A stretch of DNA of 64,000 nucleotides from Schlegelella_A sp036496385 (GCA_036496385.1 DASXLD010000127.1:1-64000); one strand, 5' to 3'; shown: positions 17,764 to 26,832, numbered from the stretch's first letter. Numbers and translations: made by a program. Notes: generated by a model not told the origin, from the letters alone.

Positions 17764-20424
17764 ATGCTCTCCGCAAACGCGGGCTTCTGGGACTGGGACG
17801 TCGAAAAGGACGAGTACTACACGTCACCCCGTTTCATCGAAATGGTCGGGTTTCCGCCCGGCACCACCTTCGCCGGCCGCGAGGACTTCCACTATCGAAC
17901 CAGCTATTTTCCCGAGGATCGCGACAAGTGGAGGCAGGGGGTGAGAGAGCTTTTCGCGGGCTCGGGTTCGCGCCTGGCGATGGAGGTGCGCATGATGGTG
18001 GCGGGCGAAATGCGCTGGCACGCGATGTATGGAATGTGTTTTCGGGAGAACGGCAAGGTGGTTCGCTGGACCGGCTCCGCCACCGACGTCACGGAACGCA
18101 AGCGGGCCGAGGATGCACTGCGCCTGTCCGAGGATCGCTATGCGCGCGCGATCGAGGGCTCGGATGTCGGGCATTGGGACTGCAACCTCGTCACGCAGGA
18201 GATGTTCGTTTCCGACCGCGCGCGAGAGATGCTGGCCCTTCCCGGCGGGCCGCTGCCCGCGACGTGGCAGGAGATCATGGCCCTCGTGCCGATGCATCCA
18301 GAAGATCGGACGGTCATGGAGGAACGGGTCGCAGCTTCCGTCGATGCCGGGATTCACGAGCGCGAGTATCGAGTGACACCCCGGCCCGGGAGCGTGCGGT
18401 GGGTGCGCACGCAGGGCAAAGTATTCCGCGACGCCAGCAGCGCCGCCGTCCGCTTGACCGGATCGATCGCCGACATCACCGAGCGCAAGCTCTCTGCCGA
18501 GGCTCTCGCCGTCTCCGAGGCGCGATACGCGCGCGCGATGGACGCCTCCGAGGCTGGCCATTTCGAATGGAATATTGCGACAGACGAGATGTTCCTGTCG
18601 GCGCGCATGAAAGTGATGCTCGGCTTTGCGGCGGACACACCCTTCGCAAATCGCGCCGAATTCGTTGACAAGCAGAATTTTCTTCCCGGCGAGCGTGATC
18701 GGCTGGAGGGCGCGCTTCGCGGCAGCTTCGCCGATCCGGAGGGACGCTACGAGATCGACTACCTCATCCGTTTGCCGAGCGGCGAGAGCCGATGGGTGCG
18801 ATCGCAAGGGAAGCTGTTCCGGGACGATGACGGCAAACCGGTGCGCATGGCCGGGTCCATGACCGACGTGACCGAGCGCAAGCGCATCGAGCAGGAATCG
18901 CGCAGCCGGCAGGAGATGCTCGAGGTAGCGCAGATGGCGGCGCGAGCGGTGCCTTGGGAATGGAGGGATGACGCGGCTCCGTGGAGCCAGAAGTGGTCAC
19001 CAGAGTTGGAGGCGCTGTTTGGTCTGGCACCGGGCACCTATGACGGCACCTTCGCCGGCTGGCGCCGGAGGATTCATCCTGGCGACTGGGACAACGTCAA
19101 GTCCGCGATGGCGCATGCCCTCGCCTCGGGCGAGTTCGACTTCGAGTACCGCGTCGTGCACCCCGACGGCAAGGTGCGCTGGTTGAACCAGAAGGGGCGC
19201 ACGTTTCTAGGCCCTCACGACGGCAGACCCGTGCGCTCGATCGGCTTCACGTTCGACGTGACGGAACGAAAGGCTGCCGAAGAGGAGTTGCGCAAGCTCG
19301 AGCAGAAGCTGCGCCGCGCGCAGCGGCTCGAGGCGATGGGCACGCTGGCCGGCGGCATCGCGCACGACTTCAACAATATCCTTCACGCCATCCTCGGCTA
19401 CGGCGAGATCGCCGTCGGCGCTGCGAAGAAGGGCAGCCGATTGCGCCATGCCGTCGACAGCATCGTGGCCGCGGGCGAGCGCGGCCGTCGGATGGTCGAC
19501 CGCATCCTCGCATTCAGCCACGGCGGCGCCGCCGAACGCGTTGCTGTCCACGTCCAGGAAGTCGTGCAAGAGGCGCTCGATCAGGTCGCCGCCACGCTTC
19601 CCAAGGAGGTGACCGTCGATTCTCGTCTGCGGGCCGGGCGGGCCGCGATGCTCGGCGACTCGACCCAGGTCCACCAGTTGGTCACGAATCTTGCCAACAA
19701 CGCGGTGCAGGCCATGCCTCATGGTGGCGTGCTGCGCGTGCAGCTGGAGGTCGAGCAGATCGTCTCGGAGCGTCAAGCCTCGATCGGCACCATTGCGCCG
19801 GCCGAGTACATCGTCCTGCGCGTGAGCGATACCGGCACCGGCATTCCTCCTACCGTTGCCGAGCACATGTTCGATCCGTTCTTCACCACCAAGCGGACCG
19901 GTGTCGGCAGCGGGCTGGGGCTATCGCTGGTGCACGGCATCGCGGTCAATGTCGGCGGCGCAATCGACGTCGCCACCGAGCCCGGCACAGGGAGCACCTT
20001 CACGGTGTACCTGCCGCGACACGGCGAGGCACCGACGACGGCCCCCGTGAAAAGGCGACCGCTGCAGCGCGGCTCGGGGCAGCGGGTGCTGGTGGTCGAT
20101 GACGAGGAACCGCTCGTGCGCCTCGCGACCGAAACGCTTGAGCAGCTTGGCTATGCGCCGGTCGGGTTCACGTCCAGTGCCGCTGCGCTCGCTGCCTTCC
20201 GGGCAGAGCCGCAGCGCTTCGATGCGGTGCTTACGGACGAGCGCATGCCCGGTCTTTCCGGCACCACGCTCATCCGCGAGATGCGTGTCGTCCGCGACGC
20301 GATTCCAGTGGTGTTGATGAGCGGTTACCCGAGCATCGATACCGTGGAGGCGGATGTCGTCGTAAGAAAGCCGCTATCCGCGCGCGAGCTCGCCACGAGC
20401 ATGGCGCGGGCGCTGCACAGCTAG
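17764..20424 (+). CDS. Multi-PAS hybrid sensor histidine kinase/response regulator
   Basis: An 886-aa signalling protein without clear membrane helices. Four PAS-PAC units lie at about 1-115, 125-245, 255-375 and 385-505, each ending in a D(V/I)TERK linker. A HisKA domain has the H-box GGIAHDFNNIL with H534, an HATPase domain has NLANNAVQAMP, VSDTGTGIP and GSGLGLSLVHG, and a C-terminal receiver (about 772-885) has phospho-acceptor D825. The frame continues upstream to 17557 and encodes a further linker (DIAERKRAEEALRLSEERYA) but offers no ATG, GTG or TTG, only CTG 17569 behind GAGAGG. The true start is therefore uncertain and the gene may be 5'-damaged. Confidence 0.88.
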   Translation: MLSANAGFWDWDVEKDEYYTSPRFIEMVGFPPGTTFAGREDFHYRTSYFPEDRDKWRQGVRELFAGSGSRLAMEVRMMVAGEMRWHAMYGMCFRENGKVVRWTGSATDVTERKRAEDALRLSEDRYARAIEGSDVGHWDCNLVTQEMFVSDRAREMLALPGGPLPATWQEIMALVPMHPEDRTVMEERVAASVDAGIHEREYRVTPRPGSVRWVRTQGKVFRDASSAAVRLTGSIADITERKLSAEALAVSEARYARAMDASEAGHFEWNIATDEMFLSARMKVMLGFAADTPFANRAEFVDKQNFLPGERDRLEGALRGSFADPEGRYEIDYLIRLPSGESRWVRSQGKLFRDDDGKPVRMAGSMTDVTERKRIEQESRSRQEMLEVAQMAARAVPWEWRDDAAPWSQKWSPELEALFGLAPGTYDGTFAGWRRRIHPGDWDNVKSAMAHALASGEFDFEYRVVHPDGKVRWLNQKGRTFLGPHDGRPVRSIGFTFDVTERKAAEEELRKLEQKLRRAQRLEAMGTLAGGIAHDFNNILHAILGYGEIAVGAAKKGSRLRHAVDSIVAAGERGRRMVDRILAFSHGGAAERVAVHVQEVVQEALDQVAATLPKEVTVDSRLRAGRAAMLGDSTQVHQLVTNLANNAVQAMPHGGVLRVQLEVEQIVSERQASIGTIAPAEYIVLRVSDTGTGIPPTVAEHMFDPFFTTKRTGVGSGLGLSLVHGIAVNVGGAIDVATEPGTGSTFTVYLPRHGEAPTTAPVKRRPLQRGSGQRVLVVDDEEPLVRLATETLEQLGYAPVGFTSSAAALAAFRAEPQRFDAVLTDERMPGLSGTTLIREMRVVRDAIPVVLMSGYPSIDTVEADVVVRKPLSARELATSMARALHS

Positions 20425-20596
20425 CCTTTCGCGCCGGGCGGCGCCTCCGTCATCGAATGTTGCAGCCGCAACAGAAACGATCGCAAGCATTGCGCCTGCC
20501 ATCCAACTCCTCGTACTGCCACATCCGTGCAACCGTACCGACCAAGACTGAGCGTGCCTCGGCGCAGGCGGCCGAAACCGAAACGGAGTCAGACAG

Positions 20597-21286
20597 ATGA
20601 ACAGTACCAAGCCGAGCATCGTCTTCGCGCACGGCCTTTGGGCCGATGGATCGTGTTTCCACAAGGTGATTCCCGCGCTTCAGGCGGAAGGGCACGAGGT
20701 GCTGTGCAGCCAGCACGGCCTGGACAGCCTGCGGGGCGACGTCGACTGCCTCCTGCGAACGGTGCGACGGGTCAGCAGTCCGGTGATACTGGTCGGCCAC
20801 TCGTACGGAGGAACCCTCATCACCGCGGCCGGAGTGGATCAACGGGTCGTCGGCTTGGTCTACATCGCCGCGCTTGCTCCGGACGCGGAGGAGACATCGC
20901 AGAGCCAGCAGGCGCAATTCCCGGCCACCGACGTCTTCTCTCATGTCGAAGTGGCTGACGGTCGCGTGTGGATGCGACCGTCGGGAACCGCTGCCTTCGC
21001 GGGCGATTTGCCAGAGAAGGAGCAGAAGATCGTTTGGGCGACCCACGCCGTGCCGGTCGCGGACCTGTTCACGCAGAAGGTGGAAGGTACCGCGTGGAGG
21101 TCGAAGCCGAGCTGGTACATCGTGGCCAAGAAGGACCGCACGGTGCACCCCGAGCTGGAACGTTTCGTCGCCAAGCGAATGGGCGCGAAGACGTACGAGC
21201 TCGACTCCAGCCACGTGCCGATGCTGTCGCAGCCGGCTGAAGTGCTGAAGGTGATCATCGAGGCGGCGAAGACGGCATCCGCCTAG
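20597..21286 (+). CDS. Alpha/beta hydrolase
   Basis: A 229-aa cytosolic alpha/beta-fold hydrolase. The oxyanion segment VFAHGLWADGSCF is near 9-21, nucleophile S69 is in GHSYGG, and a late histidine is in SSHVPMLSQP. The family includes small esterases and related enzymes; the substrate is unknown. It is clearly related to the hydrolase at 25935-26630: both have S69 in GHSYGG and share KPSWY and the SH-x5-SQP ending. It is followed by an NTF2-like gene in the same direction. Confidence 0.82.
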   Translation: MNSTKPSIVFAHGLWADGSCFHKVIPALQAEGHEVLCSQHGLDSLRGDVDCLLRTVRRVSSPVILVGHSYGGTLITAAGVDQRVVGLVYIAALAPDAEETSQSQQAQFPATDVFSHVEVADGRVWMRPSGTAAFAGDLPEKEQKIVWATHAVPVADLFTQKVEGTAWRSKPSWYIVAKKDRTVHPELERFVAKRMGAKTYELDSSHVPMLSQPAEVLKVIIEAAKTASA

Positions 21287-21360
21287 TAGAAAGCGCTTGC
21301 TCGAGGGACGCGCTCGCCTTTCATGCTCACGCATGCGCTCTGTCCTCAGTGAAAGACAAC

Positions 21361-21762
21361 ATGAGCACGACCTCGCCGGAAGAGAACAAGACGCTGGTAC
21401 TCGAAGCATTCGACATGCTGTTCAACAAGCGTCAATACCTTGCCGCGGAGCGTTTCTGGTCGAACCGCTACATCCAGCACAGCGCCCATATACCGCCAGG
21501 CCGCGATGGCTTGTTCGATCTGGTTCGCAGCCTTCCCGCCACGCTTCGCTACGAAAATCACCTGATCCTCGCCGAAGGTGCCTACGTGATCGCCCACGGC
21601 CGCTTCTCAGGCCACGGGCGTCCCGCGGCTTGGATCGCCGCCGATGTCGTTCGCTTCGAAGACGGCAAGCTCGCCGAGCATTGGGATGTTCTGCAGGACG
21701 AGGCAACCAAGGCGGAATCCTTGAGTGGCCTGCCGATGTTTGGCGGTCGATTTCCGCAGTGA
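21361..21762 (+). CDS. NTF2-like/SnoaL-type protein
   Basis: A 133-aa protein with the SnoaL-like cone fold pattern: helix ALEAFDMLFNKR-like start, WSNRYIQHSAHIPPGRDGL, and the sheet segment GRPAAWIAADVVRFEDGKLAEHWDVLQDE. Such proteins bind or transform small hydrophobic ligands, but many have no assigned activity. ATG 21361 is preferred; a GTG at 21349 is in frame and neither has a strong ribosome site. It lies between an alpha/beta hydrolase and a lipoprotein gene, which may form a small operon. Confidence 0.78.
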   Translation: MSTTSPEENKTLVLEAFDMLFNKRQYLAAERFWSNRYIQHSAHIPPGRDGLFDLVRSLPATLRYENHLILAEGAYVIAHGRFSGHGRPAAWIAADVVRFEDGKLAEHWDVLQDEATKAESLSGLPMFGGRFPQ

Positions 21763-21876
21763 CCGCAGGTTCTCGAGCTCGAAGCAACCGGAGGCATCTC
21801 GGTGTCGCGTCAATCGAAGCGTCATTCCTCTTTCTTGAACCCGCGGCCGCACTCGTCCTCGGGCGGAGGTAGTTCG

Positions 21877-22569
21877 ATGGCTGCTCTGTCTTCCTTCGCC
21901 CGCAACATGGGCGTGTCGATCCTCATGTCTGCGACGGTGTTCGCAATGACGGCTTGCAGCACGACCGGAAGCGCAAGCCCAACCAAGGAGTCTTCGATCA
22001 TGACCCTGGAAGCAACAAGGCGCGCCCTCATCGGAGACTGGATGAGCTTGGCGCCGGAGGTACGTCCCAGCGCGAGCAAGAACCCGGATGGAACTCTCAA
22101 ACCGTTCTATCTCAGCCGCGAGTTCAAGTACCTGGCGGACGACCGATTCGAGCTCACGATCAACAACTGGGCCGACCCCTACGGCAAGGTGGCGGTTGCC
22201 CGCCTCTATCTACGCGGACACATCAAGTGGGTCGGCGAGCACCCGATTGCCGCTGGTGCGCAGCAGGCGAACTTCGTCGCAGACGAGGCCTACGAGGTGA
22301 CGCCGATGGTGGCCGGATTTGCCGACGTTCTCAACAAGGTGGCGTCTGCCGGCTTCGCGCCGTGGCGGGTGGGGCAAGGGCAGAGCGTCTTTGGCAAGAC
22401 GTTCGTGCCGTTCGGCCTGGCCGAGGGCCGTAACTTCATGGAGTACGACCTTGTCTACGTGCAGGGGGACTATCTCTTCTGGGGCGCAAGAAACATTGAC
22501 GGCCGGGGCTTTGACACCGAGCAGAACCGTCCGACGAACCTGCAGATCCCAATGCGGCGCAAAGGCTAG
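21877..22569 (+). CDS. Hypothetical lipoprotein
   Basis: A 230-aa protein with a signal peptide and a plausible lipobox (FAMTACSTTG, cysteine at about 26), so probably membrane-anchored in the periplasm. The body has no family I can name: it contains LIGDWMSLAPEVRPSASKNPDG, WADPYGKVAVARLYLRGHI and a C-terminal GARNIDGRGFDTEQNRPTNLQIP. ATG 21877 has GGAGG seven bases upstream; the longer frame from 21802 adds a Ser-rich stretch. It follows the NTF2-like gene by about 115 bp. Confidence 0.65.
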   Translation: MAALSSFARNMGVSILMSATVFAMTACSTTGSASPTKESSIMTLEATRRALIGDWMSLAPEVRPSASKNPDGTLKPFYLSREFKYLADDRFELTINNWADPYGKVAVARLYLRGHIKWVGEHPIAAGAQQANFVADEAYEVTPMVAGFADVLNKVASAGFAPWRVGQGQSVFGKTFVPFGLAEGRNFMEYDLVYVQGDYLFWGARNIDGRGFDTEQNRPTNLQIPMRRKG

Positions 22570-22610
22570 GCCGCTGAAGATCCCGGCGAAGGCAAGCGGG
22601 AGGAGGATGA

Positions 22611-23755
22611 CTAAGGCTGATATTTCCAGCCGCCGTTCTCGATCCTGACCATGACGCGAGCGCGCTGGTCGAGGCCGAGATGATCGGTCGGCGACATGTT
22701 GAAGATCCCGTTCGCGCCCTTGACTTCGCGCGCTGCTTCGAGGGCGTCTCTCAATGCAGCACGAAATTCCGGCGTCCCGGGCTGCGCCTTCTTCAGCGCC
22801 TCCGTCGCAGCGACGCTCAGCAGTCGCCCGGCGTCCCAGGCGTAGGAACCGAATGCCGAGACCGACCCGCTGCCGTTGGCAGCCTCGTACTTCGCCACGT
22901 AGCTCATGGCGCCGGCCTTGCCCGGATTCCCGCTCGGCAACTGCGCTGCGACCAGAACCGGCCCGGTGGGAAGGTACGTGCCCTCGACATCCTTGCCCCC
23001 GACTCGCAAGAAATCGTTGTTCGCCACTCCGTGCGTCTGGTAGTACTTTCCGCCGTAGCCCCGCTCCCTCAGCGTTCGCTGCGGCAGCACCGCCGGCGTC
23101 CCCGACCCGACGATCAGCACGGCATCGGGCTTTGCGGCCATGACCTTGAGCACCTGTCCCGTGACCGAGGTATCGGTGCGCGAATAACGCTCGGTCGCCA
23201 CCAAGGTCAGCCCCTTGATCGAGGCGACCTTGGAGAACTCCCGGAGCCAGCCCTCGCCATAGGCATCGTTGAATCCGATGAAGCCGACGGTCTTGACGCC
23301 GGAATTCGCCATGTGGGTGGCGATGGCGAGCGACATCATGATGTCGTTTTGCGGTGTCTTGAAGACCCAGCGCCGCTTTGCGTCGACGGGTTCGACGATC
23401 GCCGCCCCCGCAGCCATGGAAATCATCGGCGTGCGCCATTCGGCAGCGACGTCGATCATCGCGAGCGAGTTGGGCGTCGTGGTCGAACCCAGCAAGACGT
23501 CCACCTTGCTTCGGTGACGAGCTTGCGCGCGTTGGCCACCGCGGACGTGGTGTCTGAACCGTCGTCGAGGACCAGGTAGTTCACCTGCTGGCCGCCGATC
23601 ATCCTGGGCAACAGGGCGATCGTGTTCTTTTCAGGAATCCCGAGAGAGGCGGCCGGCCCGGTCGCCGAAAGGGTCACGCCGACGTTGATATCGGCCGCGG
23701 CAAGCGTGCTGGTGCACCCGACAAGGAGGGTTGCGATTCGGGCAAGGGTTTTCAT
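22611..23755 (-). pseudogene. Branched-chain amino-acid-type (LivK-like) substrate-binding protein, frameshifted
   Basis: The signal peptide and first ~90 residues (MKTLARIATLLVGCTSTLAAADINVGVTL...) are read from ATG 23755. The rest (VDVLLGSTTTPNSLAM ... IENGGWKYQP) is read in another frame that runs to 22611. The two join smoothly at about 23505-23512, where the expected KLVTE-(D/A)-KVDVLLG is broken by one missing base. Together they give about 385 aa, the normal length for this periplasmic binding family. No permease or ATPase gene lies nearby, so it is an orphan. A sequencing error would restore a full gene. Confidence 0.82.
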
Positions 23756-23866
23756 GGTCGATGGCAAGAGGATGGTGTCAAGTCGATCGGTCGCACGCGG
23801 CGCGCGGCCGATCGTGCTGCGGGTCGCGGAGCGCCCGTGCTGAGCCTGCGCCTCTCTCGTCTGAAA

Positions 23867-25276
23867 CTAGGTGCAGGTGAAGTTGGCAGCCGCGTTGACG
23901 TCGCCCGTTCCGTTGTAGCGTGGATATTTCGGGGACTCGCACACGGGAAGGCTTCTCTGGGTGGTGCCGACAGTGAACGTATAGGTCAGCTGCGCAGGCG
24001 CCGTGCCGCTCTCCACCCAGTTGATGATCGCGGTCAGCCAGTCGACCTGGTTGAAGGCGCCGCCGGCGCCGTGGGTGTTGGCCGGCACCAGGAAAAGCCT
24101 CGTGTTCGTGCGCGGGTCCGCCAGACCGAGTTGCGACGCAAGCTGCACCATCGTCGCGTGATTGCGCGCGTGGTCATTGGCAGAGACGAGCGGGTCTGCA
24201 GAATCGTTCCAGGACAGCAGCTTTTTCCCGGAGGCGACGTACGCCGCGATCGCCTGCTTGTCGTGGTCGGTCCCGCGGCGTTGCAGTCCGTTGCCGATCA
24301 CGTAGTAGTCAGTGTCCAGATCGAAGGCCGCCTGCCTCGCCGGCGTGAGCCAGCTCGCGTCGTTGGTGGCGAGCAGCGCAAAGCCTCCACCCAAACCCCC
24401 TCCCGCGGGCGCGCTGAGCCCGTTGAAGTTGGTCCAGTTGTATTTGGAATAGGCGACTGCGCCCGTGGCGAGGACGACGTCCGAGAGCGCACCCTTCAAG
24501 GTCGCGGCTTGCGCTGCGGACAGGCAGAGCGTCGGGTCCGGATTCGCTCCGGGGAGCCCGCACTGCAGCGTGGCCGGATCGAGGTTGCAGCCACCGGGGT
24601 TCTCCAGGTAGCCGTCGACCACGCCGTCGTCGGCGTCGCACGCCGCGACCGCGCTCGCGTAGGCAGCTGCGTACTGCGCCGGACTGGGGCCGCCCGGGGT
24701 GCCGCCCTTGCTCGAGACATTGAACAGGCCAGACACCAGCGCGGTCATGTCCATGGTCTCGCAACCCTGGACGATGCCGTCGTATTGGTCGGGCCATCGC
24801 TGGGCCACTTCGTAGGCTTCGCGTCCGCCTTCGGAGCAGCCGTTGAAGTAGGTGTACTTCGGCGCGGAAGCGTAGAACGATTGAGCGAGCGCCTTCGCGA
24901 ACACGATCGTCGTGCCGAGCGCACGGTAGGAGTAGTCGTCGCCCGAGGCCTGACCGTCGGCGGTGCCGCTTGCCCACACTGCCGGGGCGGCTTGTGCCGG
25001 CACCGCCCTTCGGTTGCCGCCGTTGGACGCGGCATAGATCGCACCCTGCTGGGTGATGGCCACGCTTACTGCTGAAATGCTCCCGTCTGGCGCCAGGGTA
25101 AAGGCCGACGGGATCGAACCATCGAAGCCACCACCGCCCTGATGAAGAAGCCGCCCGGTCCAGTTGTCCGGGACGTCAACCTCGATGTCCAGGTAAGGCG
25201 CGCGCGTGCGCGACACCTGGCACATGCCGGCGGAGTTCAACGCTCCGTTCGCCTCGATCCGCTTGGTGTCGGTCAC
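23867..25276 (-). CDS. Tannase/feruloyl esterase family hydrolase, 5'-truncated
   Basis: 469 codons match the tannase/feruloyl esterase family. LLHQGGGGFDG is at about 43-53, nucleophile S148 is in NGCSEGGREA, the catalytic aspartate is in SWNDSADPLVS and the histidine in NTHGAGGAFNQ, with disulfide-type cysteines in between. Secreted members are usually 520-600 aa and carry a signal peptide plus a leading Cys region; here the frame is open only a few codons above GTG 25276 (LCAGVTV) before a stop, so the exported N-terminus is missing. Its 5' end abuts the truncated TetR gene. As it stands the product would stay in the cytoplasm. Confidence 0.8.
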   Translation of the reverse strand: MTDTKRIEANGALNSAGMCQVSRTRAPYLDIEVDVPDNWTGRLLHQGGGGFDGSIPSAFTLAPDGSISAVSVAITQQGAIYAASNGGNRRAVPAQAAPAVWASGTADGQASGDDYSYRALGTTIVFAKALAQSFYASAPKYTYFNGCSEGGREAYEVAQRWPDQYDGIVQGCETMDMTALVSGLFNVSSKGGTPGGPSPAQYAAAYASAVAACDADDGVVDGYLENPGGCNLDPATLQCGLPGANPDPTLCLSAAQAATLKGALSDVVLATGAVAYSKYNWTNFNGLSAPAGGGLGGGFALLATNDASWLTPARQAAFDLDTDYYVIGNGLQRRGTDHDKQAIAAYVASGKKLLSWNDSADPLVSANDHARNHATMVQLASQLGLADPRTNTRLFLVPANTHGAGGAFNQVDWLTAIINWVESGTAPAQLTYTFTVGTTQRSLPVCESPKYPRYNGTGDVNAAANFTCT

Positions 25277-25279
25277 CGT

Positions 25280-25855
25280 GACTCCGGCGCAGAGCTATTT
25301 GCTCAGCGCGGTTTTCATGGCACGACCATGAATGAGGTGGCCGAAGCTTGCGGGCTTTCGAAAGCCACGCTCTATCACTACTACCGAGACAAGAGCGAAT
25401 TGCTCGTCAGCATCGCCGATGGACACGTTTCGCGGCTGGTGCAACTGTGTGACTCCGTCCATGGCGACGCGTCCGTGGCACCCTCGGAGCGTCTATCGGT
25501 CCTCATCGAGCGTTTCCTGGTCGAATATTCGCAAGCGCAGAACTCGCATCGCGTCCTGACCGAAGACGTCAGGTTCTTGGAAGACGTCGACCGCAACAAG
25601 ATTCTGAACAAGGAGCGCTACGTCGTCCAAACGTTCGCAAACGCCATCGCGGTACTGCGGCCGGACGTGAAGAGATCCGCCTTGGACAAGCCGCTGGCGA
25701 TGCTGTTGTTCGGCATGCTGAACTGGATGTTCACGTGGCTCAAGCCCGACGGGCGTCTCAATCACATCGCGATAGCGCCAGTGGTCCGGAGCCTGTTTCT
25801 TGATGGTCTTCATGGCCTTGAAATTCCGGCACCGAAGAAGAAGCGTCGGGCCTAG
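25280..25855 (+). pseudogene. TetR family transcriptional regulator, 5'-truncated
   Basis: From DSGAELFAQRGFHGTTMNEVAE onward this is a typical TetR protein: helix-turn-helix (TTMNEVAEACGLSKATLYHYYRDKSELL), then an all-helical ligand domain of about 150 residues ending in a basic KKKRRA tail. The usual first 15-20 residues before AELFAQRGF are absent. In-frame sequence further upstream to 25142 is antisense to the tannase gene and not TetR-like. The only internal ATG (25328) falls inside the helix-turn-helix. The regulator is therefore probably non-functional unless expressed as a chimera from 25142. Confidence 0.75.
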
Positions 25856-25934
25856 CACGCGGCAACGGCGCGACTCCATTGGGTCAACGCGACTCGGGGG
25901 CCTCAGCTTCGGAGCAGGAGGCCCCCGCTTTGAC

Positions 25935-26630
25935 CTACTTGGAGAGCGACACGGCCGCGTTTTCGATGAGCGAGGCGACCGCCTGCGGCTGAGAAACATA
26001 GATCGCGTGGCTGCCCGGCACTTCACTGACGACCGACCCCGCCCGCTGCGACATCTGCCGCTGCGCTGGCGGCGGGATCATCTTGTCGTCGGAGGCCACC
26101 AGGTACCAGCTGGGCTTGGACTTCCACGCCGGCACCGTCACTTCACCAGCGAGGGCATCGACACCCCACGGAACCTGGGATGCGGCCATGAAACTGGCCT
26201 TGGCCTCGCCCACGTCGGCCGCAAATGATGCGGCGAACTGGGCCTGATCGAGCAGCAGAAAGCCCTCTTGCGGAGGAAGGATGGGAGGCACCGGCGCGCC
26301 GGGCGGCGGGTTCTTGATGAGGGAGGCGACGGATTCGCCCTTGTCCGGAGCAAATGCAGCCACGTAGACGAGTCCCGCCACCTTCGGATCGGTCCCCGCC
26401 TCAGTGATGACGACACCGCCGTACGAATGTCCGACGAGGAGACTCTTGCCCGGCTGTGCGGCAATGACCCGCTTGGTGAAGGCCACGTCGTCGGCAAGCG
26501 ACGTCGTCGGGTTCTGGACGACGGCGACGTTGTAGCCGTCCTTCTTCAGGATCTTGTAGACGCCCTCCCAGCCGGAGCCGTCGACGAAGCCGCCGTGGAT
26601 GAGGACGATCGTGAGAGTCGGTGTGTTCAA
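25935..26630 (-). CDS. Alpha/beta hydrolase (EstC-like)
   Basis: A 231-aa alpha/beta hydrolase: VLIHGGFVDGSGW near 9-21, nucleophile S69 in GHSYGG, late histidine in GSHAIYVSQP. I chose TTG 26630 because AAAGGAG lies six bases upstream and LNTPTLTIVLIHGG is the family start; a longer frame from 26729 runs through the promoter region. It resembles the hydrolase at 20597-21286. A strong promoter and two palindromes lie directly upstream, so expression is probably controlled by an unlinked repressor. Substrate unknown. Confidence 0.85.
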   Translation of the reverse strand: MNTPTLTIVLIHGGFVDGSGWEGVYKILKKDGYNVAVVQNPTTSLADDVAFTKRVIAAQPGKSLLVGHSYGGVVITEAGTDPKVAGLVYVAAFAPDKGESVASLIKNPPPGAPVPPILPPQEGFLLLDQAQFAASFAADVGEAKASFMAASQVPWGVDALAGEVTVPAWKSKPSWYLVASDDKMIPPPAQRQMSQRAGSVVSEVPGSHAIYVSQPQAVASLIENAAVSLSK

Positions 26631-26674
26631 GGGGAGCTCCTTTCGCAGTCGCCAAGGGGGAATCGCTGGCTCGA

Positions 26675-26694
26675 ATGCTTTAGGACTAAAGCAT
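26675..26694. promoter_or_regulatory. Operator-like palindrome (CTTTAG/CTAAAG) at the hydrolase transcription start
   Basis: ATGCTTTAGGACTAAAGCAT has perfect 9-bp arms around a 2-bp centre. It lies just downstream of the -10 box at 26706-26701 (minus strand), where a bound repressor would block initiation. Confidence 0.7.
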
Positions 26695-26700
26695 GTCTCC

Positions 26701-26729
26701 ACTTTAGAGGGGAGTAGTTTACTTGTCAA
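26701..26729 (-). promoter_or_regulatory. Sigma-70 promoter for the hydrolase at 25935-26630
   Basis: On the minus strand a consensus -35 TTGACA (26729-26724) is followed after exactly 17 bp by TAAAGT (26706-26701). This is the best -35/-10 match seen in the window and points at the hydrolase gene about 70 bp downstream. Confidence 0.7.
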
Positions 26730-26732
26730 GTA
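26720..26732. promoter_or_regulatory. Palindrome overlapping the -35 box
   Basis: TACTTGTCAAGTA is a perfect palindrome with 6-bp arms around one base and overlaps the TTGACA -35 of the hydrolase promoter. With the 9-bp-arm palindrome at 26675-26694 it brackets the promoter. The owner is not known; MarR- or HxlR-type repressors use short sites like these. Confidence 0.55.
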
Positions 26733-26832
26733 TCTTCTCAGATCTCACCGATCGACCCGGAGTTGGGCCGGTGCCGCTCGTTTGCTCACGTGGCGACGAA
26801 TTACTAGGCAGACGGGCGAGCGCCTGGGCTGG
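26733..26832. other. Gene-free part of the 26631-27064 regulatory interval
   Basis: The 434 bases between the hydrolase and the binding-protein gene hold no convincing ORF. They contain the hydrolase promoter and its two palindromes on the left, and the RpiR-type palindromes and operon promoter on the right. This central part shows nothing recognisable. Confidence 0.6.

Noticed and set aside
17466..18668. Long + frame overlapping the start of the hybrid kinase
   Set aside because: Different frame from the PAS repeats and Arg/Gly-rich; it does not supply the missing kinase N-terminus.
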